Shown here piece after piece: positions 9,035 through 17,677 of a stretch of DNA of 64,000 bases (positions within the stretch are counted from its first letter, which is position 1; each line of letters opens with the position of its first letter). The stretch is from Acetobacteraceae bacterium (lineage in GTDB: Bacteria; Pseudomonadota; Alphaproteobacteria; Acetobacterales; Acetobacteraceae): assembly GCA_021732665.1 (NCBI GenBank), contig JAKFUL010000004.1, positions 1-64,000 of the forward strand, given 5' to 3'. A model generated the notes under the pieces. It was not told the DNA's origin, ran no database searches, and saw only the letters and a list, made by a program, of their open reading frames with translations. Position numbers and translations under genes: made by a program.

Positions 9035-11044
9035 ATGCGCCTCGTTCTCGCCCTGCTGCTGCTGCTGGCGCCGGCCGCCTGGGGCCAGACCCACACCACG
9101 TCGCGCGGCACCACCGCGCTGATCAGCGAAATCGCCGCCGTGGCGCCCGGCCAGCCGTTCCGTCTCGCGCTCGACCAGGTGCTGGTGCGCGGCTGGCACA
9201 CCTACTGGACCAATCCCGGCGGCGCCGGCGCGCCGCCCGAGATCATCTGGACCCTGCCCGACGGCGCCACGGCCGGGCCGCTGCAATTCCCTGCCCCGAG
9301 CCGCATCCCCTACGGCCCGCTGGTGAATTTCGGCTATGAGAACAGCGCGACCTATCTCGCCACCATCACCCCCCCGGCCAGCCTGCGCCCGGGTGCGGCC
9401 TTCACCCTCACCGCCCAGGCCAATTGGCTGATCTGCGCCGAGGTCTGCATCCCGGAGGAGGCCAGCTTCACGCTCAGCCTCCCGGTCGAGGCCAGCCCCC
9501 GGCCGGACCCGGCCATGGCCGCGCGCTTCGAGGCCGCGGAGGCGGCGCTGCCCGGCCCATTGCCCTTCCCCGCCCGCATCGGCTTCGAGCCGACCCGCGG
9601 CGGGCTGGAGATCACCGGCCTGCCCGGGCCGGTGCGCGAGGCGTTTTTCTTCCCCGCCCTGGACACGCTGCTGGACAGCACGGCGCCGCAACACCTGGCG
9701 CAACAGGGCGAAAGGCTGACCCTGGCGCTGGCCCGCGGCCCCGGCGCGCTGCCCGGGAGGGTGGAGGGCGTGTTGACCCTGGTGGACAACCAGGGCTTGC
9801 GCACCGCCTTCAATCTTGACCTGACCCCCGGAGCGATGCCGGCCCTGCCCGCCCCCCTGCCGCTGTGGCAGGCCTTGCTCTTCGCGGTTCTGGGTGGGCT
9901 GATCCTCAATTTGATGCCCTGCGTCTTTCCCATCCTGGCGATGAAGGCGGTGGGGCTGGCCAGGCTTTCGGGACAGGGGCGGGGCGCGGTGCGGGCGCAT
10001 GCGGCCAGCTACACGGCCGGCGTGGTGCTGAGCTTCCTGGCCATCGGCGCCGCGCTGCTGGGCTTGCGGCTGGCGGGAAGCGCCGCGGGCTGGGGCTTCC
10101 AGTTCACCCAACCCGCCTTCGTGGCCGGCATGGCCTGGCTGATGCTGGCTGTGGGGCTGAACCTCTCCGGCGTCTTCGCCATCGGCGGGCCGGTGGTCTC
10201 AGGGCCGGCGCGGGGCGGGCATGCCGGCAGTTTCCTGACCGGGGGGCTGGCCGTGCTGGTGGCCACGCCGTGCACCGCGCCCTTCATGGCGGTGGCGTTG
10301 GGTGCGGCCGCGGCCATGCCGCCGGTCGAGATGCTGGCGGTGTTCGCCGCCATGGGTCTGGGACTGGCGCTGCCCTATGCGCTTCTGGGGCTGGCGCCGG
10401 GGCTGGCGCGGCTGCTGCCCCGCCCGGGCGCCTGGATGGAGCGGCTGCGGCAATTCCTGGCCTTTCCGATGTATGCGGCCGCCGCCTGGCTGGTCTGGGT
10501 GCTGGCGCAGCTCTCGGGCGCCGATGGCGTGGCGATGGGGCTGCTGGGGGCGCTGCTGGTGGCCTTCGCCGCCTGGGCGCTGGGGCTGGCGCAGCAGGGT
10601 GGCGCGCGGCTGGCGCGCGCCGCGGCGATGCTGGCCGCGCTGGCCGCGCTGGCCCTGTTGCCGGGCTTCGGCGGCCCGGGCGCGCCCGCGCTGGCGGCGG
10701 GCCGGCATGAGCCCTGGGCCGCCGCGCGCGTCGAGGCGCTGCGCGCCGAGGGCCGGCCCGTCTTCGTCAACCTCACCGCCGCCTGGTGCATTTCCTGCAA
10801 GGTGAATGAGCGCGTGGCGCTGGAGACCACCGCCGTGCAGGCCGCCTTCGCGGCCGCCCGCGTGGCGCAGCTGGTGGGCGACTGGACCCGTGGCGACCCT
10901 GCCATCACCGCCCTGCTGCGCGCCCATGCGCGCGAGGGCGTGCCGCTCTACCTGCTCTACCCCGCCGGCGGCGGGGCGCCCGCGATCCTGCCGCAGATCC
11001 TGACCGAGGGCATGCTGCTGCGGGCGATTGCCGAGGCGGGGTAG
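9035..11044 (+). CDS. DsbD/ScsB-like thiol:disulfide interchange protein
   Basis: A 669-residue inner-membrane protein that carries reducing power from cytoplasmic thioredoxin to the periplasm. It has a signal peptide (LALLLLLAPAAWGQ), a periplasmic N-domain to about residue 275 with a Cys pair in WLICAEVCIPEE, a polytopic domain with the paired redox cysteines Cys296 (LMPCVFPIL) and Cys413 (ATPCTAPFM), and a C-terminal thioredoxin-like domain with Cys585-x-x-Cys588 (AAWCISCK). All three thiol sites of the DsbD relay are present. The large N-domain is ScsB-like rather than classical DsbD. It appears to be a single-gene unit. Confidence 0.88.
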   Translation: MRLVLALLLLLAPAAWGQTHTTSRGTTALISEIAAVAPGQPFRLALDQVLVRGWHTYWTNPGGAGAPPEIIWTLPDGATAGPLQFPAPSRIPYGPLVNFGYENSATYLATITPPASLRPGAAFTLTAQANWLICAEVCIPEEASFTLSLPVEASPRPDPAMAARFEAAEAALPGPLPFPARIGFEPTRGGLEITGLPGPVREAFFFPALDTLLDSTAPQHLAQQGERLTLALARGPGALPGRVEGVLTLVDNQGLRTAFNLDLTPGAMPALPAPLPLWQALLFAVLGGLILNLMPCVFPILAMKAVGLARLSGQGRGAVRAHAASYTAGVVLSFLAIGAALLGLRLAGSAAGWGFQFTQPAFVAGMAWLMLAVGLNLSGVFAIGGPVVSGPARGGHAGSFLTGGLAVLVATPCTAPFMAVALGAAAAMPPVEMLAVFAAMGLGLALPYALLGLAPGLARLLPRPGAWMERLRQFLAFPMYAAAAWLVWVLAQLSGADGVAMGLLGALLVAFAAWALGLAQQGGARLARAAAMLAALAALALLPGFGGPGAPALAAGRHEPWAAARVEALRAEGRPVFVNLTAAWCISCKVNERVALETTAVQAAFAAARVAQLVGDWTRGDPAITALLRAHAREGVPLYLLYPAGGGAPAILPQILTEGMLLRAIAEAG

Positions 11045-11050
11045 CGCGCC

Positions 11051-11845
11051 TCAGCGCAGCCGTCGCCGCAACGCCGCCCCGGTGGCATCCACCGCCACCA
11101 CGCAGGCGAGGATGGCCAGCAGGATGCCCGAGACCTGATCATAGGACATCAGCCGGAGCGCCGCGATCAGCTCGAAGCCGATGCCGCCGGCACCCACGAT
11201 CCCCAGCACCGCCGAGGCGCGGAAATGATACTCCCAGCGATACAGCGTGATATCGGCGAGTTGCGGCAGCACCTGCGGCAGGATGGCGCTGACGATGATC
11301 TGCAACGGCCCGGCGCCGGCCGCGCGCGCCGCCTCGGCCGGGCGCGGGTCGGTGTGCTCGATCGCCTCGGCGTAGAATTTGCCGACCATGCCGACGCTGT
11401 GCAGGCCGAGCGCCAGCACGCCCGGCAGCGCGCCGAAACCCACCGCGGCGACGAAGAGGATGCCCATGATGATCTCGGGCACCGAGCGCAGGAAGGAGAG
11501 CAGCAGCCGGGCCAATTGCTGGACCGCGACGTTGGGCGCGGTGTTCACCGCCGCCAGCAGCGCCAGCGGCAGCGAGAAGACCACCGCCAGCGCGGTGCCG
11601 GCGATGGACATGGCCAGCGTGTCGGCCAGCGGCTTCAGCCAGCTTTGCCAGCGGGAGAAATCGGGCGGGAACATTTCCGACGAGATCTGCCGCACAGCCG
11701 GCCAGGCATCGGCGAAGCGCTCGGCGTCGAAGAAGCCGGTGGCGGCGAGTGCCGCCACGGCCACGGCCAGCACCGCCGCCACCATGGCCATGTGGCGCCG
11801 TCCGGCGCTGGCATCCGCGGCCAGGATGGCGGCGTGGCGGCTCAT
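11051..11845 (-). CDS. phnE: Phosphite/phosphonate ABC transporter permease (PhnE type, PtxC equivalent)
   Basis: A 264-residue inner-membrane permease of the PhnE family. It has about six hydrophobic helices and the cytoplasmic EAA loop that contacts the ATPase (EAARAAGAGPLQIIVSAILP, roughly residues 165-184). It is the third gene of a minus-strand operon; its ATG overlaps the stop of the binding-protein gene by four bases. Because the operon faces a phosphite dehydrogenase gene, the imported substrate is most likely phosphite (inference from context), which is why the ptxC name would also fit. Confidence 0.9.
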   Translation of the reverse strand: MSRHAAILAADASAGRRHMAMVAAVLAVAVAALAATGFFDAERFADAWPAVRQISSEMFPPDFSRWQSWLKPLADTLAMSIAGTALAVVFSLPLALLAAVNTAPNVAVQQLARLLLSFLRSVPEIIMGILFVAAVGFGALPGVLALGLHSVGMVGKFYAEAIEHTDPRPAEAARAAGAGPLQIIVSAILPQVLPQLADITLYRWEYHFRASAVLGIVGAGGIGFELIAALRLMSYDQVSGILLAILACVVAVDATGAALRRRLR

Positions 11846-12729
11846 CCGCGCATCGCGCCGAGGTCGAGCTCCAGCACCCGCGCCGTCTCGCGCAGGATGT
11901 CGTAGGCGGCGTCGGTCGTGGGCGCGAAACCTTCCACGCGGAAGGCACGCAGCACTTCCGGCTCGCGCAGCTCCAGGAAGGCGGCGCGGATGGCGGCCTT
12001 CAGCGGCTCGGCCAGATTGCCCTGCATCACCATGGGGTAGTTCGGGATGGGGGCGGAGAGCGCGACCTCCACCACCCGCGCCGGGTCGATCACCTGGCGG
12101 GTGATGAGGGTGCGAAAAATCGCCTCCGACAGCGCGCCGGCGGCGACCTGGCCGGATTGCACGGCGCGCGCCACCGCGTCATGCGCGCCCAGATGCACCA
12201 CACGGTAATCCGCCCCGCCGCGCAGCTGCGCGCGTTGCAGCAGCAGCGCGCGGGGGACGAGATGCGAGGAGGTGGAGGCCTGGTCGCCAAAGCCCATGGC
12301 GCGGCCGCGGATATCCTCCAGCGCCCGAACCGGCCCGCCGGCGCCGGCGATGATGATGGACTGGTAGGTCGGCGCGCCACGCTCCACGCCTACGGCAAAG
12401 GCCTCGATCGCCGGCGCCCGGCTCTTCGCCAGGACATAGGAGAAGGGGCCGAAATAGGCGACCTCGATGCGGCCGAAGCGCATCGCCTCGATCATCGAGG
12501 AGTAATCGGTGGTGACGATCAACTCGACCGTGCGGCCGAGGCGCTGTTCCAGGTGGTTCTTCAGCGGCTGGGCGTTCTGGATGAGGGTGGAGGCGTTCTC
12601 ATCGGGCAGCAGCGCCACGCGCAGGCGGCGCGGGTCCGACCCCTGGGCCCGGGCGGCGCCCGGCAAAAGGCCGGCCAGGGCGGCGCCGGGGACTAGGCTG
12701 GCCAGGGCGGCGAATTGACGGCGGTTCAT
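11842..12729 (-). CDS. phnD: Phosphite/phosphonate-binding protein (PhnD type, PtxB equivalent)
   Basis: A 295-residue periplasmic binding protein with an N-terminal signal (MNRRQFAAL to GAARAQ). It has the PhnD family hallmarks: VALLPDENAS, YSSMIEAMRFGRIEVAYFGP, and the oxyanion-binding GDQASTSSHLVPR segment. It captures the phosphorus oxyanion and hands it to the permease encoded next. The start overlaps the ATPase gene's stop by four bases, so the pair is translationally coupled. Phosphite rather than an organic phosphonate is favoured because no C-P lyase gene is present here and ptxD is adjacent. Confidence 0.9.
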   Translation of the reverse strand: MNRRQFAALASLVPGAALAGLLPGAARAQGSDPRRLRVALLPDENASTLIQNAQPLKNHLEQRLGRTVELIVTTDYSSMIEAMRFGRIEVAYFGPFSYVLAKSRAPAIEAFAVGVERGAPTYQSIIIAGAGGPVRALEDIRGRAMGFGDQASTSSHLVPRALLLQRAQLRGGADYRVVHLGAHDAVARAVQSGQVAAGALSEAIFRTLITRQVIDPARVVEVALSAPIPNYPMVMQGNLAEPLKAAIRAAFLELREPEVLRAFRVEGFAPTTDAAYDILRETARVLELDLGAMRG

Positions 12730-13481
12730 GCGTATTCCTCCTCGGAAACGGCGGCGGTGGGGCTGGAGCCGTAGATGCGGGCGATATCGTCCTGGGCCAG
12801 GCGCTCGGGCGGTCCGTCGAAGACCACGGCGCCGGCGGCCAGGGCTACGATCCTGTCGGCATAGCGCCGGGCGAAATCCACCTGGTGCAGGCTGACGATG
12901 GCGGTGATGCCGTCCTCCCGGCAGATCCGGGCCAACAGATCCAGCACCTTCGCGGCGGTGACGGGGTCGAGGCTGGCGACCGGCTCATCGGCCAGCATCA
13001 GGCGGGGGCGCTGGACCAGGGCGCGGGCGATGCCCACGCGCTGCTGCTGGCCGCCGGAGAGCGCATCGGCCCGGGTCAGGGCACGGTCGAGCAGGCCAAC
13101 GCGGTCCAGCGCATCCAGCGCGCGCTCGCGCTCGGCCCGGCTGGCCGGCATGAGGGCGCGCCAGCCGCCGCGCTGGCCCAGCAGCCCGATCAGCACATTT
13201 TCCATGGCGCTGAGCCGGCCGATCAGCTGATGCTGCTGGAACACCATGCCGGTTTCACGCCGATGCGCCCTCAGCCGCCGCGCGATCGGCGTGCCATCGG
13301 GGCCCAGCACATGGCCGGCAGTCGGCGTGGCCAGGCCGTTGAGGCAGCGCAGCAAGGTGCTCTTGCCCGCGCCCGAGGGGCCGAGCAGCACGGTGAAGGC
13401 TCCAGGCGCGAATTCCAGATCGACGCGCCCCAGCGCGACAACGCCGCTGCCGAAGCGCACGCCCAGCCCGGCCACGGCCAT
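12726..13481 (-). CDS. phnC: Phosphite/phosphonate ABC transporter ATPase (PhnC type, PtxA equivalent)
   Basis: A 251-residue ABC ATPase that powers import. Walker A GPSGAGKST (about residues 35-43), Q-loop VFQQHQLIGRLS, signature LSGGQQQRVGIARAL, Walker B LMLADEPVASLDP and the switch region VSLHQVDFARRYADRI are complete and PhnC-like. I start it at the ATG at 13481; an in-frame GTG lies three codons upstream. It is the first gene of the leftward operon and shares a 94-base promoter region with the divergent phosphite dehydrogenase gene. Confidence 0.9.
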   Translation of the reverse strand: MAVAGLGVRFGSGVVALGRVDLEFAPGAFTVLLGPSGAGKSTLLRCLNGLATPTAGHVLGPDGTPIARRLRAHRRETGMVFQQHQLIGRLSAMENVLIGLLGQRGGWRALMPASRAERERALDALDRVGLLDRALTRADALSGGQQQRVGIARALVQRPRLMLADEPVASLDPVTAAKVLDLLARICREDGITAIVSLHQVDFARRYADRIVALAAGAVVFDGPPERLAQDDIARIYGSSPTAAVSEEEYA

Positions 13482-13575
13482 GGCGGGCACCGGTTTCGAT
13501 GATGATTTGATTTCAGGTGCCAAAGGGATGTTCGATTGGGTTTGTGAATGTGGGATAGCCTCTGGAGCAAATCCG
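13482..13575. promoter_or_regulatory. Divergent promoter region with candidate LysR box
   Basis: Ninety-four bases between the transporter operon and ptxD, visibly more AT-rich than the flanking genes. It contains TTTG at 13506-13509 and CAAA at 13521-13524 separated by exactly 11 bases, the T-N11-A dyad expected of a LysR-type regulator site, so ptxE could control both directions from here. GGAG at 13564-13567 is the probable ptxD ribosome site. The LysR site is a pattern match only. Confidence 0.45.
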
Positions 13576-14553
13576 ATGGGTGACACCTGCATGAAAGAAC
13601 CGCTGATCGTGGTGACCAACCAGGCGCATCCCGATGCGCTGGCGGTGCTGGCCGGTTTCGCCCGGGTCGAGGCCAATGCCGGGGAGGCGCCCTGGCCGCG
13701 CGAGGAGTTGCTGCGCCGCGCCGCCGCCGCCGACGGACTGCTGGCCTTCATGACCGACCATGTGGATGCCGATTTCCTGGCGCGAACCCCTCGCCTGCGG
13801 GCCATCGGCTGCGCCCTGAAGGGGGCCGACAATTTCGACCTCGCCGCCTGCCGGGCGCGCGGCGTGGCGGTGGCGGTGGTGCCCGACCTGCTGACGGCGC
13901 CGACGGCGGAGCTGGCGGTCGGGCTGATGATCGGGCTGGGCCGCCATATCCTGGCCGGCGACGCGCTGCTGCGCGGCGGTGGCTTCGCCGGCTGGCGCCC
14001 CGTGCTGTTCGGCGCGGGGCTGGAGGGCAGCCGGGTCGGCATCATCGGCATGGGTGCCGTGGGCCGCGCCATCGCCCGGCGCCTGGCGGGCTTCGGCTGC
14101 GATCTGGGTTTCCACGACCCCGAGGCGACGCTGGATGGCGCCACCGCCCTGGCCTTGCCGGAGCTGCTTTCGGCTTCGGACTGGGTGGTGCTGGCAGCGC
14201 CGCTCAACGCCGCCACGCTGCACATGATCGATGCCAAGGCCCTGGCCCTGATGCGGCCCGGCGCGCTGCTGGTGAATTGCGCCCGGGGCTCGCTGGTGGA
14301 TGAGGCTGCGGTGGCGCAGGCGCTGCTCGCCGGCCGGCTCGGCGGCTATGCGGCGGATGTCTTCGAGCTGGAGGATTGGGCGCGGGCCGACCGCCCGGCG
14401 GACATCCCCCCTGCCCTGCTGGCCCATCCACGCACGCTGTTCACGCCACATCTGGGTTCGGCGGTGGTGGAGGTGCGCCGGCGGATCGCGGTGCAGGCCG
14501 CGACCGCGCTGGCGGAATTCTTCGCCGGCCGGCCGATGCCCGGGCGGCTGTGA
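13576..14553 (+). CDS. ptxD: Phosphite (phosphonate) dehydrogenase, NAD-dependent
   Basis: A 325-residue D-2-hydroxyacid-dehydrogenase-fold enzyme that oxidises phosphite to phosphate with NAD. It matches the known Pseudomonas stutzeri PtxD, as I recall it, along its whole length. Shared segments include VDADFL, GCALKG, VPDLLTAPTAELAVGL and GGYAADVFELEDWARADRP. Active-site residues align: Met59, Lys82 (GCALKG), Arg237 (NCARGS), Glu264 (DVFELED) and His292 (TPHLGSAV). The Rossmann motif is GIIGMGAVG; the Asp after strand 2 (FHDPEA) suggests NAD over NADP. The ATG at 13576 has GGAG eight bases upstream; 13591 is an alternative start. Confidence 0.93.
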   Translation: MGDTCMKEPLIVVTNQAHPDALAVLAGFARVEANAGEAPWPREELLRRAAAADGLLAFMTDHVDADFLARTPRLRAIGCALKGADNFDLAACRARGVAVAVVPDLLTAPTAELAVGLMIGLGRHILAGDALLRGGGFAGWRPVLFGAGLEGSRVGIIGMGAVGRAIARRLAGFGCDLGFHDPEATLDGATALALPELLSASDWVVLAAPLNAATLHMIDAKALALMRPGALLVNCARGSLVDEAAVAQALLAGRLGGYAADVFELEDWARADRPADIPPALLAHPRTLFTPHLGSAVVEVRRRIAVQAATALAEFFAGRPMPGRL

Positions 14554-15404
14554 GCCTCGACCTCCATTTGGTCGAGGCCTTCCTGGCCGTGCTCGATGCC
14601 GGTGGCTTTCGCGCCGCCGCGGCCCGGCTGGGCCGGCCGCAGCCCACCATCAGCCAGCAGGTGCGCCGGCTGGAGGAGATGCTGGGCCACGACCTGCTGA
14701 CCCGCGGCCGGAGATCCTGCCACGCCACGCCCGAGGGCCAACGCTTCGAACCCCTGGCGCGGCATGCCCTGGCCACCGCCCAGCGCGCGGTGGCGGCGCT
14801 GCGGGTGGAGCGGCTGGTGGTCGGCGCCGCCTCCAACCCCGGCATCTATCTGTTGCCGCCGCTGCTGGGGGAGGCCACGGAGCTGCGGATCGCCGGCAAT
14901 GCCCAGACGCTGGAGCGGCTGGAATCAGGCGTGGTCGACCTCGCCGTGACGGAATGGCGGCATGACCGCGCGGGGCTGGAAAGCCATCTCTGGCGGCGGG
15001 AGGAGATGCTGGGGATCGTGCCGCCGGGTCATCGCTGGGCCGGGCGCGGCCGCATCGCCCTGGCCGAATTCCTTGCCGAACCGCTGATCGGCGGCGAACC
15101 CGGCACCGGCACGGGCCGATTGCTGGCCGAGGCGCTGGGCCCCGGCCATGCGCCGTTGCGCCTGGCCCGGCAGATGGCCAGCACCGAAGGGGTGAAGCGC
15201 GCTGTCGCGGCGGGCCTCGGCATTTCCGTGGTGCTGGGCTGCGCGCTGCGCGATGAGCGCCGCGCGGGCTCGCTGGTGGCGCTGGAATTCGAGGAGCGGC
15301 TGCTTCGCCCGATCCATCTCAGCCTGCATGAGGGCGCGGCGCGGGGCGGCGCGGCCAGGCGGTTCATGCGCCGGCTCATGGCCGAAAACGCAAGCGGCCT
15401 GTAG
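14550..15404 (+). CDS. ptxE: LysR-family regulator of the phosphite locus (PtxE-like)
   Basis: A 284-residue LysR-type regulator. The N-terminal winged helix-turn-helix reads FLAVLDAGGFRAAAARLGRP then QPTISQQVRRLEEMLG; the remainder is a periplasmic-binding-like effector domain (VVGAASNPGIYLLPPLL onward). It starts with GTG at 14550, overlapping the ptxD stop (GTGA), so it is cotranscribed and coupled. Position and family match ptxE in known ptxABCDE operons. It probably senses phosphite or phosphate status and acts at the divergent promoter (inference). Confidence 0.85.
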   Translation: MSLDLHLVEAFLAVLDAGGFRAAAARLGRPQPTISQQVRRLEEMLGHDLLTRGRRSCHATPEGQRFEPLARHALATAQRAVAALRVERLVVGAASNPGIYLLPPLLGEATELRIAGNAQTLERLESGVVDLAVTEWRHDRAGLESHLWRREEMLGIVPPGHRWAGRGRIALAEFLAEPLIGGEPGTGTGRLLAEALGPGHAPLRLARQMASTEGVKRAVAAGLGISVVLGCALRDERRAGSLVALEFEERLLRPIHLSLHEGAARGGAARRFMRRLMAENASGL

Positions 15405-15461
15405 CGGGGTATCGACACCCGGCAATCGCTGGTGACGAGGAGGCGGCTGACGGCGCGCGCC

Positions 15462-16397
15462 TCAGGGCAGCGGCGCCGCCGCCTTCGCCCGCAGCAACTC
15501 GATCAGCAGCGCGTCGCGCGCCGCCCGCATCGCCGGCTCGTCCAGCCCGGCCAGCTCGGCCCGCGTGCCGGCGGTGATCGCGGCACGCGTGTTCTCATCC
15601 AGCGCCGCATCGCCCAGGCCGCGCCACATCGTGTCGATCGACGGCCCGATATGCGCCAGCAGATGCTCGATCCCCCCCGCGCCGCCGGAGAGATGCAGGT
15701 TCAGGAAGGGGCCGAGCAGCGCCCAGCGCAGGCCCGGGCCATGCGCGATGGCGGTGTCCAGCGCCGCGACATCGGCCACGCCCTCATTCAGCAGGAAGCT
15801 GGCCTCGCGCCACAGCGCCGCCTGCAGGCGGTTGGCGATGTGGCCGGGGAATTCCCTGTTCAGCCGGATCGGCTTCTTGCCCATCGCGGCGTAGAATTCC
15901 ATGGCGGTCGCGATCGCCGCCTCCGCCGTCGCCGTGCCGCCCACCACCTCGACCAGCGGGATGAGATGCGGCGGGTTGAAGGGGTGGCCCAGCACCACCC
16001 GTTCGGGGTGAAGGGCGCAGGCGCCCTGCACCTGGCTGGGCGGAATGAAGGAGGAGGAGGAGGAGAGCACCACCTCCGGCCGCGCCGCCGCATCCATGGC
16101 GCGGAACAGCTCGCACTTGGCGTCGAGCTGTTCCGGCCCGTTCTCCTGGACGAAATCGGCCGCGGCGACGGCCTCCTCCAGGCTGGCCGCCATGCGCAGC
16201 CGGTCAGGCGCGGCGCCGGAGGCGAGGCCCATCGCCAGCATCGCCGGCCAATGCGCCTGGACGGCGGCGCGCAGCCGCGCCTCGGCGCCCGGCGCCGGGT
16301 CGAACGCCGTCACATCCAGCCCGCGGGCCAGGAAACAGGCGGCCCAGGAGGCACCGATGACGCCGGTGCCGATCACCGCGACATTGCCGATGGGCAT
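15462..16397 (-). CDS. 3-hydroxyacyl-CoA dehydrogenase
   Basis: A 311-residue NAD-dependent dehydrogenase of the short 3-hydroxyacyl-CoA dehydrogenase family (also includes carnitine dehydrogenase). N-terminal GxGxxG dinucleotide motif in VAVIGTGVIGASWAACFLAR, then SSSSSFIPPSQVQ, HPERVVLGHPFNPPHLIPLV with the catalytic His, and EFPGHIANRLQAALWREA. It is third in a leftward operon after an aryl-CoA synthetase and a thiolase; the ATG lies two bases past the thiolase stop. A role in oxidising 3-hydroxyadipyl-CoA from the box pathway is plausible; a side-chain beta-oxidation role is the alternative. Confidence 0.88.
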   Translation of the reverse strand: MPIGNVAVIGTGVIGASWAACFLARGLDVTAFDPAPGAEARLRAAVQAHWPAMLAMGLASGAAPDRLRMAASLEEAVAAADFVQENGPEQLDAKCELFRAMDAAARPEVVLSSSSSFIPPSQVQGACALHPERVVLGHPFNPPHLIPLVEVVGGTATAEAAIATAMEFYAAMGKKPIRLNREFPGHIANRLQAALWREASFLLNEGVADVAALDTAIAHGPGLRWALLGPFLNLHLSGGAGGIEHLLAHIGPSIDTMWRGLGDAALDENTRAAITAGTRAELAGLDEPAMRAARDALLIELLRAKAAAPLP

Positions 16398-16399
16398 GC

Positions 16400-17677
16400 T
16401 CAAACCTCCACCAGCACGGCCATGCCCTGCCCGCCGCCGGCGCAGGCGCCGGCGATGCCGCGCTTCAGCCCGCGCCGGCGCAGTTCCAGCATCACCGAGA
16501 GCACGCAGCGCAGCCCGGTCGCGGCCAGCGGATGGCCGAAGGCGATGGCGCCGCCATTCACGTTGAAACGCTCGCGCGGCACGCCGAGTGCGCGGCGCAC
16601 CGCCTCGGCCTGGGCGCCGAAGGCCTCGTTGATCTCGAACAGGTCGATCTCGGCGACGCTGAGGCCGAGCCGGCGCAGCAGCGCCAGCGTGGCCGGCACC
16701 GGGCCTATGCCCATCACCTCCGCCGGCACGCCGGCGACAGACGCCGCCAGCACGCGGCCGAGCGGGGCGGTGCCGGAGCCGGCGGCCACCGCCCCGGTCG
16801 TCACCACCACCGCCGCGGCACCGTCGACGATGGCGCTGCTGTTGCCGCCGGTCTGCACGCCGCCGAAGACCGGGGCGAGCTTCGCCAGCACCTCGGGCGG
16901 CGTCGGGCGGATATGGCTGTCGAGCGCGACCTCCTTCGTGCCGCGCGGCAGCCGCAGCCGGCGCGGCTTCAGGCCGGGGCCCTCGAAAACCGTCTCGACC
17001 ACCGGGGCGATCTCGGCGGCGAAATGCCCCCCCGCCTGGGCGGCCAGCGCGCGGGAAAAGCTCTCCGCGGCATAGGCGTCGGTCTCCTCGCGGGTGATGC
17101 CGTGCAGCCGCGCCAGATTCTCCGCCGTGCCGCCCATGGCGGTGGCGCAGCCGGTGTCGAACAGCCCCTCCCACAGCGCGTCCTTGAATTCGACCTGCCC
17201 CAGCGCGAAGCCGCCGCGATGGGTATAGGCCGCGATCGGCGCGCGGCTCATCGTCTCGGTGCCGACGCACAGCGCCGCCTCGACCTGGCCCTGGCTGGTG
17301 GCCCGCGCCCCCTGGGCGATGGCCTCGAAGCCCGTGGTGCAAAGCCGCTGCACGCCATGCGCCGGCCGGTCATCCGCCATGCCGGCGTAAAGGCCGATAT
17401 GGCGGGCGAAGAACAGCGAATCATAGCTGGCCTGGATGCAATTGCCGGCGATGGTCGTGCCGAGGCGGGCCGGGTCGATGCCGCTGCGCGCCAGCGCCGC
17501 GCGCGCCGCATGGATGCCAAGGTCAGTCGGCGAGATCAACGCCAGCGCGCCGTTGAAATCGACGAAGGGGGTGCGCGCGCCGGCCAGCAGCGTGGCATCG
17601 GCGAAGGTCTCGACCATGGCGCCCGCGGCGTAGCGGCTCCAGTCCGGCGTATCGGTGCCCAGGGCGAGATCATTCAT
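16400..17677 (-). CDS. Thiolase (acetyl-CoA / beta-ketoacyl-CoA acyltransferase)
   Basis: A 425-residue thiolase that cleaves 3-ketoacyl-CoA. The nucleophilic Cys sits in VQRLCTTGFEAI, the His in GGAIAFGHPLAATG and the second Cys in GACAGGGQG; NEAFGAQ is also present. Its start overlaps the stop of the aryl-CoA synthetase gene (ATGA). In the context of the box genes it could split beta-ketoadipyl-CoA into succinyl-CoA and acetyl-CoA, or it may serve a phenylpropanoid side-chain pathway fed by the neighbouring synthetase. Sequence alone does not choose. Confidence 0.9.
   Translation of the reverse strand: MNDLALGTDTPDWSRYAAGAMVETFADATLLAGARTPFVDFNGALALISPTDLGIHAARAALARSGIDPARLGTTIAGNCIQASYDSLFFARHIGLYAGMADDRPAHGVQRLCTTGFEAIAQGARATSQGQVEAALCVGTETMSRAPIAAYTHRGGFALGQVEFKDALWEGLFDTGCATAMGGTAENLARLHGITREETDAYAAESFSRALAAQAGGHFAAEIAPVVETVFEGPGLKPRRLRLPRGTKEVALDSHIRPTPPEVLAKLAPVFGGVQTGGNSSAIVDGAAAVVVTTGAVAAGSGTAPLGRVLAASVAGVPAEVMGIGPVPATLALLRRLGLSVAEIDLFEINEAFGAQAEAVRRALGVPRERFNVNGGAIAFGHPLAATGLRCVLSVMLELRRRGLKRGIAGACAGGGQGMAVLVEV

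Noticed and set aside
11051..13481. A C-P lyase phosphonate pathway
   Set aside because: Only the PhnC/D/E-type transporter is present; no phnG-M genes are in the window, and the divergent gene is a phosphite dehydrogenase.
15405..15461. Possible intrinsic terminator between ptxE and the 3-hydroxyacyl-CoA dehydrogenase gene
   Set aside because: A short GGGT/ACCC dyad exists but has a weak stem and no T-run, so it was not listed as a terminator.
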